Source: Dehalobacter restrictus DSM 9455
GTDB lineage: Bacteria > Bacillota > Desulfitobacteriia > Desulfitobacteriales > Syntrophobotulaceae
Assembly (NCBI RefSeq): GCF_000512895.1
Contig: NZ_CP007033.1
Coordinates: 2,405,001-2,469,000, forward strand
Length of the DNA: 64,000 nt
Direction: 5' to 3'
Positions 26,404 through 34,766 of this stretch are shown in pieces. The position numbers and the translations under genes were made by a program. Under the pieces are notes generated by a model. The model was not told where the DNA came from and did not search any database. It saw only the letters and a list, made by a program, of their open reading frames with translations. Each line of letters opens with the position of its first letter. Position 1 is the first letter of the stretch.

Positions 26404-27465
26404 TTGCGTCAGGTAAGTGTAAACCGGCTTCAAAAGGGAGACGTGTTGGGACGAACCATTTTCTCGCATAACGGCCGTTCATTGCTTGGGAAAGGAATCA
26501 CGCTGACCCAGCCATATATCGACCGGTTAAAAGAACTGGGCATTAGTATTGTCTATGTGGACGATGACGAAACGAAGGATATCGTTATTGAGGATGTTAT
26601 TTCCGAGGAAAACAGGCGGGAGGCAATGAACTCCATTGAACATTCAGCGGAAGCGGTACGAATCGGTAAAGATCTCAATGGTTTTCAGGTAAAAAAGACA
26701 GTAAACAACATCATCGGGGACGTCCTGTTTCAAGAAAAGATATTTCTGAGCCTGACAGATATGCGGAGCTATGACAATCAAGTTTATGCGCATTCAGTCA
26801 GTGTTTGTGTCCTTGCGACCATTTTGGGCAAAGCTTTGGGACTGGATAAAGATACCCTGGAGGCACTGGCGGTAGGGGCTTTGCTTCACGATATCGGGAC
26901 TGTCAAGCTGCCAAAAGAGCTTGTCGCCAAACGTGAGGCCTTTACTCCGAAGGAAAATGACCTATATAAGACGCACACTGTACATGGATTTGAAATACTT
27001 CGGAACAAACCGGAATTGAACTTATTGAGTGCGCATATTGCTTTGCAGCATCACGAATGGTTGAACGGAAACGGCTATCCCCGGAAGCTGTCCGGCCGGC
27101 ACCTCCATATCCTGGCTCAAATCGTCGGGCTGGCCGACTTCTATGATAATCTGGTCAATGATGGCCCGGGCCACTCCCGGATCGTCCCGCATGAAGCCTG
27201 TGAAATTGTAATGGGATGTGCAAACAAACTATTCTCCCAGCAGTTGGTTGTAACGTTCTTAAAGCATGTTGCAGCCTATCCGACCGGCTGTACCGTTAAG
27301 CTCAATACAGGTGAAGTTGGGATTGTGGTTGACCAGAATAAAAGTTTGCCGATGCGCCCAATTATCAGGATATTAATCGCTGACAAAGGGTTGGCCCATG
27401 TCCGGGCTAAGGAATATAACCTTGTCGAAGATCTTACAACCTTTATTGTTTCCATTGTCGAGTGA
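26404..27465 (+). CDS. HD-GYP domain protein, likely c-di-GMP phosphodiesterase
   Basis: 353-residue protein. Residues 1-70 form a small DUF3391-like N-terminal part (RLQKGDVLGRTIFSHNGRSLL and ITLTQPYIDRLKELGI). The HD-GYP domain follows, with ALLHDIGTVKLPKELV (HD pair and GTVKLP) and HHEWLNGNGYPRKLSG (HH and GYP signature). Family members hydrolyse cyclic di-GMP. The start is TTG at 26404, preceded by AGGAAG; frames further upstream run through the riboswitch. The riboswitch in its leader suggests feedback between the messenger and its own degradation. A strong hairpin terminator follows. Confidence 0.88.
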   Translation: MRQVSVNRLQKGDVLGRTIFSHNGRSLLGKGITLTQPYIDRLKELGISIVYVDDDETKDIVIEDVISEENRREAMNSIEHSAEAVRIGKDLNGFQVKKTVNNIIGDVLFQEKIFLSLTDMRSYDNQVYAHSVSVCVLATILGKALGLDKDTLEALAVGALLHDIGTVKLPKELVAKREAFTPKENDLYKTHTVHGFEILRNKPELNLLSAHIALQHHEWLNGNGYPRKLSGRHLHILAQIVGLADFYDNLVNDGPGHSRIVPHEACEIVMGCANKLFSQQLVVTFLKHVAAYPTGCTVKLNTGEVGIVVDQNKSLPMRPIIRILIADKGLAHVRAKEYNLVEDLTTFIVSIVE

Positions 27466-27487
27466 AGCTGATCCATTTCTTGAAAAA

Positions 27488-27522
27488 AAACGCCGGCTCA
27501 AATGTTTTTTGAGCCGGCTAAT
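27488..27522. terminator. Bidirectional intrinsic terminator
   Basis: GCCGGCTCAAA and TTTGAGCCGGC pair over 11 bp around a 5-base loop. An A-run lies before the stem, and the convergent gene ends at 27526. It serves the HD-GYP gene and the CoA-binding gene. Confidence 0.88.
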
Positions 27523-27525
27523 CTA

Positions 27526-27975
27526 TTATTTCGGAAGTTTTCCAAACACCTTCAATACGGACCGGTGGAATGAATGAGGAAACGATGGTTCTGCAAACAT
27601 TAGGACGCATTGGTCATGGATGACGTTTATCTGATTTTCCGTACAATAGTCTATAGCCTCTTTAGATTCAGCCCCCTGCTGAATCCAGATATGCTTGACT
27701 CCAGCTTCTACCGCGTCCCTAACGACCTTATTGGTTTGGTCAGGAGGGACGACGATCACTGCGCCGTCGGCTTTCTGCGGTAAAGACTGAAGGTTCTCAT
27801 AGCAGATCTCGCCGTCAATACTGTCCATATTGGGATTTACGGCAAAAACATTATACCCTCTCTTCTTTAACGTTCTATACAGCCTACGCGAGAACTTCTT
27901 TTCGGATCTGGATACCCCGACCACCGCTAAAGTACGCAGGTCTAGAAAATCATTGACTGAGCTCATTGTCGTCAA
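27526..27975 (-). CDS. CoA-binding (Rossmann-like) protein
   Basis: About 149-residue CoA-binding-domain protein of the YccU type. The dinucleotide/CoA loop is LRTLAVVGVSRSEKKFSRRLY, followed by GYNVFAVNPNMDSIDG, ADGAVIVVPPDQT, and HIWIQQGAESKEAIDYC. The fold is that of succinyl-CoA synthetase alpha N-terminus, but as a stand-alone domain its function is unknown. A TTG at 27975 with GGGGG eight bases upstream fits best; the ATG at 27966 is the alternative start. Confidence 0.85.
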   Translation of the reverse strand: MTTMSSVNDFLDLRTLAVVGVSRSEKKFSRRLYRTLKKRGYNVFAVNPNMDSIDGEICYENLQSLPQKADGAVIVVPPDQTNKVVRDAVEAGVKHIWIQQGAESKEAIDYCTENQINVIHDQCVLMFAEPSFPHSFHRSVLKVFGKLPK

Positions 27976-28137
27976 AAAAATGACCCCCTTTATTAAATTA
28001 TTGTTTACTTTCTTGGTGATGTGGCTAATTCCTTCTTCCAATATTTATTTTCTGTGAAAACTATTTTCAGTTCCCTATCGCATTAATAAACAGGCTCTTA
28101 TTTCCTTGCTAATATTCATGATGAACAGGCGTCATCA

Positions 28138-28929
28138 CTACATGTAAAAGCTTGCAATAATCTGGGCGGCCGGCAAAAACAGCACTTGCCCCAATAATGT
28201 GCCAATTAGTTTTGTAGCAATAAGCATAATGACCAATGCTTTCACATCAGCATACGGCCTTATTCCTTTCAATGCCTGGTCTGTAATAATTGCCGATTTT
28301 GGGTCGATAAAAAAAGTGAGTAGAATACTTGCCATGCCATTAATGATTCCTGATGAAGCTGCTGCTGCTAGTGCTGCTTGCTCCGGAACCAGAAGAGCTG
28401 AGTAATTAGCGGCAAGGACCCCAATGGTATATATACCTGTAACCAAAACATTGGTAACAAGTAACCTTTTGGGTATCTCTCTATACCTTAGTCTTTCCAG
28501 CATTGTCTTCGAAGGCCGTACAGCACTTTTTACAATTCGCTTGATATTATTTGCCTGCAGGGCCTCGACAACTAAGGAAGGTACAGAACCGGCTAATTCT
28601 AAACGTTTGACAGCAACTTCAAATATCTTTAAAAATGTAGGTATGAGCAGGATTCCAAATAGGGTCCCCGCTGTCGCAGCAAAAATAACCGACCGCAAAT
28701 CACTGATCGGGTTCAGTCCTTGCGCTATACTTAAACCAACAATGCTTGCAATTAACGGTCCCTGAAACATGTTGGCTGTCCGTGAAACAAGAACAAACAT
28801 GTTGAAAAGTGAAAAAGATAAAGCAACCTGTCCGCTCTTTACGGAATTCAAGCGTACAGAGTAGGCCAGGGTATCGACAATATGAATGACAACTGTAAGA
28901 ATCATTAATTCTATTAGCATCTTTTCCAT
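28138..28929 (-). CDS. amj: Lipid II flippase of the Amj family
   Basis: 263-residue polytopic membrane protein with about six membrane segments. It matches the Amj (YdaH) alternative lipid II flippase of Bacillus, with N-terminal LMILTVVIHIVDTLAYSVRL and SFSLFNMFVLVSRTANMFQG, and later AAAASSGIINGMASILLT. It would move the peptidoglycan precursor lipid II across the membrane, in parallel with MurJ. The start ATG follows directly on the stop of the small upstream gene, so translation is probably coupled. Confidence 0.87.
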   Translation of the reverse strand: MEKMLIELMILTVVIHIVDTLAYSVRLNSVKSGQVALSFSLFNMFVLVSRTANMFQGPLIASIVGLSIAQGLNPISDLRSVIFAATAGTLFGILLIPTFLKIFEVAVKRLELAGSVPSLVVEALQANNIKRIVKSAVRPSKTMLERLRYREIPKRLLVTNVLVTGIYTIGVLAANYSALLVPEQAALAAAASSGIINGMASILLTFFIDPKSAIITDQALKGIRPYADVKALVIMLIATKLIGTLLGQVLFLPAAQIIASFYM

Positions 28930-29214
28930 TTACTGCAATCCATACGTTTTCAAAAGAATTAATATTGTATGATTGGTCATTTTATTCGTCAGCAGTTGCT
29001 TGAATTTTACTGAATTCGTTTTGCCTTCAAATCTTAGCTTTTCTAATCCCATAGAGATTTCACTTTGTTTGAATATCAAATCATCATAAAAATTTTCGAA
29101 CTTTGCCAGTTTATTAATGGCTTCCCCAGAATAACCATTTGCATCATGCTGTATTTGAAAATCGTCCACAATAAAAAGACCATTGCTTTCTAATGCTTTT
29201 GTTAATCTTTCCAT
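28930..29214 (-). CDS. Small hypothetical protein upstream of amj
   Basis: 94-residue soluble protein, not recognised. Visible features are VDDFQIQHDANGYSGEAINK and a basic, helical C-terminal half (LRFEGKTNSVKFKQLLTNKM). It has no signal peptide or membrane helix. The start ATG at 29214 is preceded by AAGGAG at proper spacing. Its stop abuts the amj start, so the two form an operon and a regulatory role for Amj is possible. Confidence 0.65.
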   Translation of the reverse strand: MERLTKALESNGLFIVDDFQIQHDANGYSGEAINKLAKFENFYDDLIFKQSEISMGLEKLRFEGKTNSVKFKQLLTNKMTNHTILILLKTYGLQ

Positions 29215-29378
29215 GTGATTACTCCTTGTATAAATATTTACATGGCTATGATTGTTATTTCTGGGTATTTTGACAAATTCCTTCTTGACTCAATCTTGAC
29301 TCAATTTTTTGTAAAGTCCAATGCAGATTGTACATCTGTTAAGTAACCCTCCACCTCATTCAAATAAGCAGCTGCCGT

Positions 29379-30488
29379 TTAGGAAAAGCTTGATATGCAC
29401 TTCACACCCATTTTTTCCATATCCTTTAGAAGACGATTCGGTTCAGCCAAGTGCCCCATCATCCAAAGTCCAGGCTTACGGGCAGAGCCATCCAAGTATT
29501 GCAATAAAGTTGCAACAACAGGGATAGCTGTTAATTCGTAACCATCGGGATGAGAAACGCTGACGTGGGGTTGAATCATCTGTCCATCCTTAGATCCAGA
29601 TGCCCTAACCAGAAGTTCAACCCGATATGGCGGTTTGTGAAAAGTGCCCATGCTCCACCATAAAAGCTTACCAATGGATCTGACAGCGTTTGGCATGATC
29701 TTTAGCCACATCCAGACGATTGACATCGTTACCCAGTCTGTCACCCAGTGTGACTCCGATATATAAAAGCCAAGATTCTTGAGCGAGGGGTACAACTCCG
29801 GCAGCGGCTGCAATTCCTCAAAGAACATCGAATAGCACCGTTTCAATCCGATGTCGCTCCCAAAATCTATTTTACGTATTTCATACGAGCTTTTTTTCGT
29901 CCATTGTCCATTCTTATAGACCTGAGCCTGATATTCCTTGAAACACTCAACCAATTCGTCAACTGCTTCGGTATAAGGAAGATCTTTCCCCATATTAAGA
30001 TAGCCAGCTGTTATGGCGCTTTCAATCGAGTCCATATGGGTGGCCACGTAACGAACCAGTGCGGAAGGGAGCCCAGGATGAAACCCGGCCTCCGTGATAA
30101 AAGTTCTTCCAGCGCTTTTGATTTCTGTAGCAAGGGACTGCAAATAAGCAAATTTCTTAGAGCCAAGCTGCACATCGAGATAATCAATTCCAGCCTGAAG
30201 CGCAGCCTGGGCCACGATTTCGGTATAGGCAGTCGTGGGGGCTGCGACCACAACGATAGACTGGTCTTTAAACGCTGTTCGTAAGGATTCCGCTTCTGAT
30301 GCGTTTGCATAAACAGCCGATGCACGTAAACCGGGGTACTGTTGATTCAGCTCATCAACAAATACCTGCGCCTTGTCGGGGTATCGTGTCCCAATTGTAA
30401 CGGTAGCTTCGGAATACTCCAATAAATGACGCGATATCAATCTACCAGTTTGACCTGTCCCACCTAGGATAAGAATTTTAGACATCAT
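29379..30488 (-). CDS. Saccharopine-dehydrogenase-like NAD(P)-binding protein
   Basis: 369-residue protein with an N-terminal Rossmann motif (ILILGGTGQTGRLISRHLL) and a saccharopine dehydrogenase-type nucleotide-binding domain (ATVTIGTRYPDKA, SIVVVAAPTTAYTEIVAQAAL, GIDYLDVQLG). The C-terminal part contains WVTDWVTMSIVWMWLKIMP, which could be a membrane-associated helix. Such proteins rarely act on saccharopine and are annotated as oxidoreductases of unknown substrate. The start is placed at the ATG at 30488, preceded by AGGAAGAG; a second ATG follows at once. Confidence 0.8.
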   Translation of the reverse strand: MMSKILILGGTGQTGRLISRHLLEYSEATVTIGTRYPDKAQVFVDELNQQYPGLRASAVYANASEAESLRTAFKDQSIVVVAAPTTAYTEIVAQAALQAGIDYLDVQLGSKKFAYLQSLATEIKSAGRTFITEAGFHPGLPSALVRYVATHMDSIESAITAGYLNMGKDLPYTEAVDELVECFKEYQAQVYKNGQWTKKSSYEIRKIDFGSDIGLKRCYSMFFEELQPLPELYPSLKNLGFYISESHWVTDWVTMSIVWMWLKIMPNAVRSIGKLLWWSMGTFHKPPYRVELLVRASGSKDGQMIQPHVSVSHPDGYELTAIPVVATLLQYLDGSARKPGLWMMGHLAEPNRLLKDMEKMGVKCISSFS

Positions 30489-30818
30489 TTTCTCTTCCTT
30501 TCTTTTGGCCAGTACTTTCACTTTTAAGTGAAAACTCCAAAAACTAGTCCCTTACAAATCTCGCATGGTCTGTCACCTAACTCATCCTTACGTCGCTTTC
30601 AGCGGCATCTATGATAATGAAAAGGGATGATACCCCTATTGTATCCTAAGCTTACACTATCTTCCATTATTTTCTTCTTTGCTGTATTAATATCATCCTC
30701 CAAGTAGCGGGAACCGGCTGTCATCGGAAGTCGGTAGATTTACACATTCACTCAAATGACAACTCCATACACGCACTTCCCTGTCCTACTTTTCATAACT
30801 TATAAAGGAGGTGGGGAA

Positions 30819-31706
30819 ATGTCTACTGAAATACAACAATCAAGTCCAGTTACTCGTTGTGTGACTCGGATTGGAAGTGTTGAAGATTATTTAAGAGCTG
30901 TAGATTATGCATTCCAAAAGATCTGCCCTGCGGGGGGTAGATGTGAATTATGGTACCGTGGTCAAAACCAACCGGCAAACCAAAACGCATTCAATTTAGA
31001 ACCCAGCATCACACGAAGAGGGCGCAATCCCCAAATGGAAATTATCTATCTATCTAAGTTCAAATCTTATGCTATTCCTTTCGTACAGGAGCTGCCCTCT
31101 TTTCCCATTCCGAATGGTCCGGCAGCTTATTGGCACTGGCTCTTTATGATGCAACATTACGGAGTACCAACCCGACTATTGGATTGGAGCCGAGATGCGC
31201 TTACTGCCCTTTTCTTTGCATTGGATGGTCGGGGTGCTAACGATGTTGGCAAAGATGCTGCAGTTTGGATTCTAAATCCCGTTCTGCTCAATGAAGCATT
31301 CTCATTTCATAGCTTTGTTAAAGCTGGCTATATTCCCAATGTAGATGAAAAGATCGTTGATCTCTACTTTGGGCCGAATGCTGAAATCCTTGCCAGTAAG
31401 AAGCCTGCCGCTGTCATCGGCCCCTTGAACAATCCACACATTGTCGCTCAAAAAGGGGTTTTTACTGTATTCCCCCATGATAAAGAGATTATCCCATTGA
31501 ATCTCTTCTCAGACGCTTCGGACTATCTCCTTGAGATCTGTGTCGCTGCCAACAAAATTCCATTGATCACTTCTCAACTTGAGCATTATGGTGTGACACG
31601 CTTTACCCTCTATCCGGATATCACTGAGGTTACCCGCCAAATTAACCTTGAAGTCCAAGAGGAAGGTCAGTTGCCTTCTATCACCAATTCCATTATTCCG
31701 ATGTAA
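30819..31706 (+). CDS. FRG-domain protein
   Basis: 295-residue protein with a FRG domain in its N-terminal half, named for the (F/Y)RGQ motif seen here as LWYRGQNQPANQ. It is followed by FNLEPSITRRG and the conserved QHYGVPTRLLDWSRDALTALFFA. FRG proteins are widespread in accessory regions and near phage-defence genes; their biochemistry is unclear to me. The ATG at 30819 has a perfect AGGAGG; an upstream in-frame start at 30756 has none. It is the first gene of the accessory island and stands alone with its own terminator. Confidence 0.85.
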   Translation: MSTEIQQSSPVTRCVTRIGSVEDYLRAVDYAFQKICPAGGRCELWYRGQNQPANQNAFNLEPSITRRGRNPQMEIIYLSKFKSYAIPFVQELPSFPIPNGPAAYWHWLFMMQHYGVPTRLLDWSRDALTALFFALDGRGANDVGKDAAVWILNPVLLNEAFSFHSFVKAGYIPNVDEKIVDLYFGPNAEILASKKPAAVIGPLNNPHIVAQKGVFTVFPHDKEIIPLNLFSDASDYLLEICVAANKIPLITSQLEHYGVTRFTLYPDITEVTRQINLEVQEEGQLPSITNSIIPM

Positions 31707-31752
31707 GATATTAAAAGTTTTAAAAATGACCCAGATTGTTCGCCCCCAGATT

Positions 31753-31783
31753 GAGAAGTCGCTAATGGAGGGCGACTCTTCTT
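31753..31783 (+). terminator. Probable terminator after the FRG gene
   Basis: GAGAAGTCGC pairs with GCGACTCTTC around a short loop, with a 2-base bulge, about 50 bases after the FRG stop. It is followed by TTATACTAAAAA rather than a clean T-run. Confidence 0.45.
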
Positions 31784-31906
31784 ATACTAAAAACATTTTA
31801 TTCATACGTAAAGTCTATAGGGCTTAACTTAATTAGTTAATTGATAAAATTCTCTTTTTCTGAACAGACTATATTTGTATCATTCTGTTAGAAGAGAGGT
31901 ACTACT

Positions 31907-32380
31907 TTGAAAAAATATAATGATACTATCACTATCGGAACAATCAGTGGAATAATTGCAGCAATTGTCATGACTTTAATGGACTGGATACTTCTTTTAT
32001 CTGGTATTCAATTTACGCCGCCTTGGGTAGTAGCTGGAAACATTTTACTAAACACTGACGTTCTCTATACCCCAGCTGGAATTCTAATAGGTTACATCGT
32101 TCAGTTTCTTCTTGGGTCTGGATTAGGTGTTATTGTTACTATTGTTATCAGATTAACTGGCAAAGACTATTATTTAATTAAAGGTTTAGGCGTATCCTCA
32201 CTTTTTTATATTGGTAATACTGGAATAATGCAAACACTGGTAAACATAGCACCTTGGATGCGGAGTGAGATTAGTTCGACATTAATGGCACTTATTAACT
32301 TCATTGTTCTTGGTGTATTAAGTTCGTTAATCATAGCTAAATACTATGAATTTAATAATAAACCAAATTCTCAAAGATAA
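31907..32380 (+). CDS. Four-helix membrane protein of unknown function
   Basis: 157-residue protein with four membrane segments: ISGIIAAIVMTLMDWILLLS, then ILIGYIVQFLLGSGLGVIVT, then VSSLFYIGNTGIMQTLV, then MALINFIVLGVLSSLIIAK. The start is TTG at 31907 with GAGAGG upstream. The protein is not recognised in detail; similar small Bacillota membrane proteins are annotated as hypothetical. It stands alone in the accessory island. Codon use and AT content are higher than in the core genes around it. Confidence 0.65.
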   Translation: MKKYNDTITIGTISGIIAAIVMTLMDWILLLSGIQFTPPWVVAGNILLNTDVLYTPAGILIGYIVQFLLGSGLGVIVTIVIRLTGKDYYLIKGLGVSSLFYIGNTGIMQTLVNIAPWMRSEISSTLMALINFIVLGVLSSLIIAKYYEFNNKPNSQR

Positions 32381-32579
32381 ACTTCTTAGCTCATATTGGC
32401 AAAGTGTCGCTAAAACACAGTGTTAGGCAATGGCTTTGTCCCAAAAGAAAACCTCAGGAAATTATGTATTCTCCCAAGGTTACAGCCATTTGTTGATCAG
32501 CCGCAAGAATGCTGTGTCTTTGACTGCCGGGATTCCCAGCGGTCTGGTGCCTTCTCCTTTTGGTAAGGAGTTGGCGATT

Positions 32580-33368
32580 CTACCACCTTTCATGGATAGC
32601 GTAGGTCTCAACCTTCATATTCGTCTTGACAACAGGCGGCCACTCTTTGAGCCTTTCGACCATATTTTCTGCAAGCCGGCTCGCGTCTTTATTGCATTTT
32701 TCCTTCACCGCCGGATCAAGTCTGGCCAGTTGTCCGAGCGCTGTCAGCAGTTCGTAGAACGTATCGGCGATCGTTTTGCAGCAAGTGGCGCATTTTTCTT
32801 CATACTCCGTGGTAAAGGTTGAGGGGGCTGCAGTTTTTGGCGCACTTTTTGGTTTGTCGGTTTTTTTGACGGTTATATATTCTATTTTGATATCCTGAGG
32901 ATTATTTGGTATTGGCGTGACTTGAGCCTGCACTTTCTCCGGAGCGGTTTGGTTCAGTTCTTTGAGAGTCTGATCAAGCTCCCGGGAAGTCATATCTTTA
33001 ACATTATGCTGCAGGATAAATTTCTCCCGCTCATCTTCCGGAATCCCCAGAAGGAGGAGAGCCTGGTAGTAGGTTAAATTCGTCAGCGCTGACGAATTTG
33101 AGCTGCCACCGTCACCGATGGAAGCGAACAGTTTATCTCCATATTCTTCAAAGAGCTGCATTAGTCTGTTGGCTGTGCGCTGGGAATAGCTCACCGATTC
33201 GATCAACCATTTTCCCCATTCTCCATACGGAAGCAGGGCTTTGGCCTCCTTCAGGTGCTTGCCAACCTCAATGGCATTGGTAAGCATAATTTTACAAGTC
33301 TGTTGTTTGATTCTATTAATCTCAGCCGCAATAACAACCGGCGTACGTTCAGTGATTTGTTCATTCAT
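32580..33368 (-). CDS. DUF3102-domain protein
   Basis: 262-residue protein with an N-terminal DUF3102 domain (VVIAAEINRIKQQTCKIMLT, LPYGEWGKWLIESVSYSQRT, ANRLMQLFEEYG). The middle is Pro/Lys-rich (KKTDKPKSAPKTAAPST), and the C-terminus is helical with a CATCCKTIAD segment. DUF3102 proteins are common on plasmids and integrative elements, where a DNA-binding or replication-control role is suspected because the domain resembles an HTH. The ATG at 33368 follows AAGGCGGG. It supports the mobile origin of this region. Confidence 0.78.
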   Translation of the reverse strand: MNEQITERTPVVIAAEINRIKQQTCKIMLTNAIEVGKHLKEAKALLPYGEWGKWLIESVSYSQRTANRLMQLFEEYGDKLFASIGDGGSSNSSALTNLTYYQALLLLGIPEDEREKFILQHNVKDMTSRELDQTLKELNQTAPEKVQAQVTPIPNNPQDIKIEYITVKKTDKPKSAPKTAAPSTFTTEYEEKCATCCKTIADTFYELLTALGQLARLDPAVKEKCNKDASRLAENMVERLKEWPPVVKTNMKVETYAIHERW

Positions 33369-33591
33369 TTTTATTCCCGCCTTTTTGGTAGCTTTAATTA
33401 CAGCATACGCAGACGGGCTTCAGATGGTGAATGCTTGTCTATGAACCTATCAAATCACCTTTCAAAGTTGAGATGCTTTAGGATGAGGCTTATTACACAA
33501 TATAAGGAAAATACGTCTTATCTGGCTCTTGCATATGCCTATCACAATTATGATATAATGTTAATATATATAATGATAAAGGAGAATGCTT

Positions 33592-33858
33592 ATGCCTACT
33601 ATAAAACCTATTTCTGATCTAAGAAATAATTTCAACCAAATATCTGAAATCTGCCACAAAGATGGTGAACCAGTTTTCATAACTAAGAATGGTCAAGGAG
33701 ATCTTGTTGTTATGAGTATGGCCCTATATGAAAAACAACAAACTCTATTAGAGCTCTATCAAAAACTAGGTGAAGCCGAAGCGCAAAGTAATTCAGGAAT
33801 AGAGAGAATCTCACACAAAGACTTTATGAAAACTTTGAGGGATAAGATCAATGGATAA
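33592..33858 (+). CDS. Phd/YefM-type antitoxin
   Basis: 88-residue antitoxin. The Phd/YefM N-terminal fold is seen in IKPISDLRNNFNQISEICHK, GEPVFITKNGQGDLVVMSMA and LYEKQQTLLELYQKL. The C-terminal tail is helical and would bind the toxin. The start is the ATG at 33592, seven bases after AGGAG; the earlier ATG is too close to that site. It overlaps the toxin gene by 8 bases. By analogy it represses its own promoter and neutralises the toxin. Confidence 0.85.
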   Translation: MPTIKPISDLRNNFNQISEICHKDGEPVFITKNGQGDLVVMSMALYEKQQTLLELYQKLGEAEAQSNSGIERISHKDFMKTLRDKING

Positions 33859-34156
33859 GGAATATCATGTTGAATATCTTCCAATTGCCCAAGAAGATTT
33901 GACCAGCATTATTGAGTATATCCAGATGGATGATCCCTCCGCTGCACTATCCTTCCTAGACGAAGTCGATCAAACAATTTCTAAGCTTGAAGCTTTTCCA
34001 TATATTGGGTCTGTGCCCAAAGACATGCGCCTTATGCATCTAAACTACCGCATTTTAGTAATAGGAAATTACCTTGTTTTCTATGTTGTACTTGATGAAA
34101 TAATTGAAATCCGGAGAATCCTTCACGGGAAAAGACAGTATAGCTTCTTGATATAG
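33851..34156 (+). CDS. RelE/ParE-type toxin
   Basis: 101-residue RelE/ParE superfamily toxin: YHVEYLPIAQEDLTSIIEYI at the start, a helical hairpin, then HLNYRILVIGNYLVFYVVLD and IRRILHGKRQYSFLI at the end. The family contains ribosome-dependent mRNA nucleases (RelE) and gyrase inhibitors (ParE). The IRRILHGKRQY ending fits this superfamily, but I cannot tell the two activities apart. It is translated from a start overlapping the antitoxin stop. Confidence 0.87.
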   Translation: MDKEYHVEYLPIAQEDLTSIIEYIQMDDPSAALSFLDEVDQTISKLEAFPYIGSVPKDMRLMHLNYRILVIGNYLVFYVVLDEIIEIRRILHGKRQYSFLI

Positions 34157-34177
34157 CCCCGAAAGCCAGATTTTAGA

Positions 34178-34252
34178 GTCACGTCCCGCGAATTGCCGAT
34201 GTGTCATGACCGCATGCATCTATGTAAAGTTGCGAGAACTGCGTGTTATGTA
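34178..34252. repeat. attC-like site A (degenerate)
   Basis: ACGTCCCG(C)GAATT at 34181 begins a 25-base stretch that matches site B (35687-35711) at 21 of 25 positions. Both are followed 62-63 bases later by TGTTA (34244 here). The outer core TCAC/GTTA pairs less well than TAAC/GTTA of site B. It lies between the toxin gene and the pentapeptide gene, where a cassette boundary would be expected. Confidence 0.4.
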
Positions 34253-34329
34253 AAGTTGGACGACCTAAAATTCGGAGCCGACCACGGACAGACCGTGTAA
34301 AAACTCATCCTTAATTTACAGTTATAAAA

Positions 34330-34743
34330 TTAATTTACCAATAATTGCTCTTGTTGTACTACAAATATAAAAATACAAAGGTCTTCTGTCCCATTTAAAT
34401 TTGCTCGTCGAAGATTACTATTGCAAAAATTTACATGTCTTAGGTCACATCCTCCAAGGTCAACGTTTTCAAGGTTGGAATCACAAATCGAAGCCCTTTT
34501 CAAAATGGTTTCATAAAATCTTGTAGTCCCTAGATGTGTATTACAAAGGTTTGCTTTTGTTAAATCTGCCTCAGATAAATCTGTCATAAAAAGATCCGTA
34601 TTACTGAAATTAACATTCTTCAAATCTCGCATACGCAAATTAGCGCTACTTAAATCAGGTATAATACTGGGATTCTGATTTCTCCAATTATTCCATGCAT
34701 TTATTCCTTGTTCTAAGATATCTAACTGCATTGGATTAGCCAT
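34330..34743 (-). CDS. Pentapeptide-repeat protein, short
   Basis: 137-residue protein made almost entirely of A(D/N)LXX pentapeptide repeats (SSANLRMRDLKNVNFSNTDL, SEADLTKANLCNTHL, ENVDLGGCDLRHVNF), which fold into a right-handed beta helix. The first 30 residues form a short helix (LDILEQGINAWNNWRNQNP). The start ATG has GAGGAT upstream. Function is unknown. It lies 23 bases after the frameshifted gene at 34767-35592 in the same direction, so the two are probably a unit. Confidence 0.75.
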   Translation of the reverse strand: MANPMQLDILEQGINAWNNWRNQNPSIIPDLSSANLRMRDLKNVNFSNTDLFMTDLSEADLTKANLCNTHLGTTRFYETILKRASICDSNLENVDLGGCDLRHVNFCNSNLRRANLNGTEDLCIFIFVVQQEQLLVN

Positions 34744-34766
34744 ATAAAAATCCTCACTTGTATAAT

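Noticed and set aside
30566-30620. A fourth attC-like site (ACCTAAC near 30571) in front of the FRG gene
   Set aside because: The core matches RYYYAAC, but no partner GTTRRRY or palindrome at the expected distance is present.
32379-32432. attC-like site with GTTAGGC at about 32422
   Set aside because: GTTAGGC is a canonical core, but no matching RYYYAAC or nested palindrome could be paired with it.
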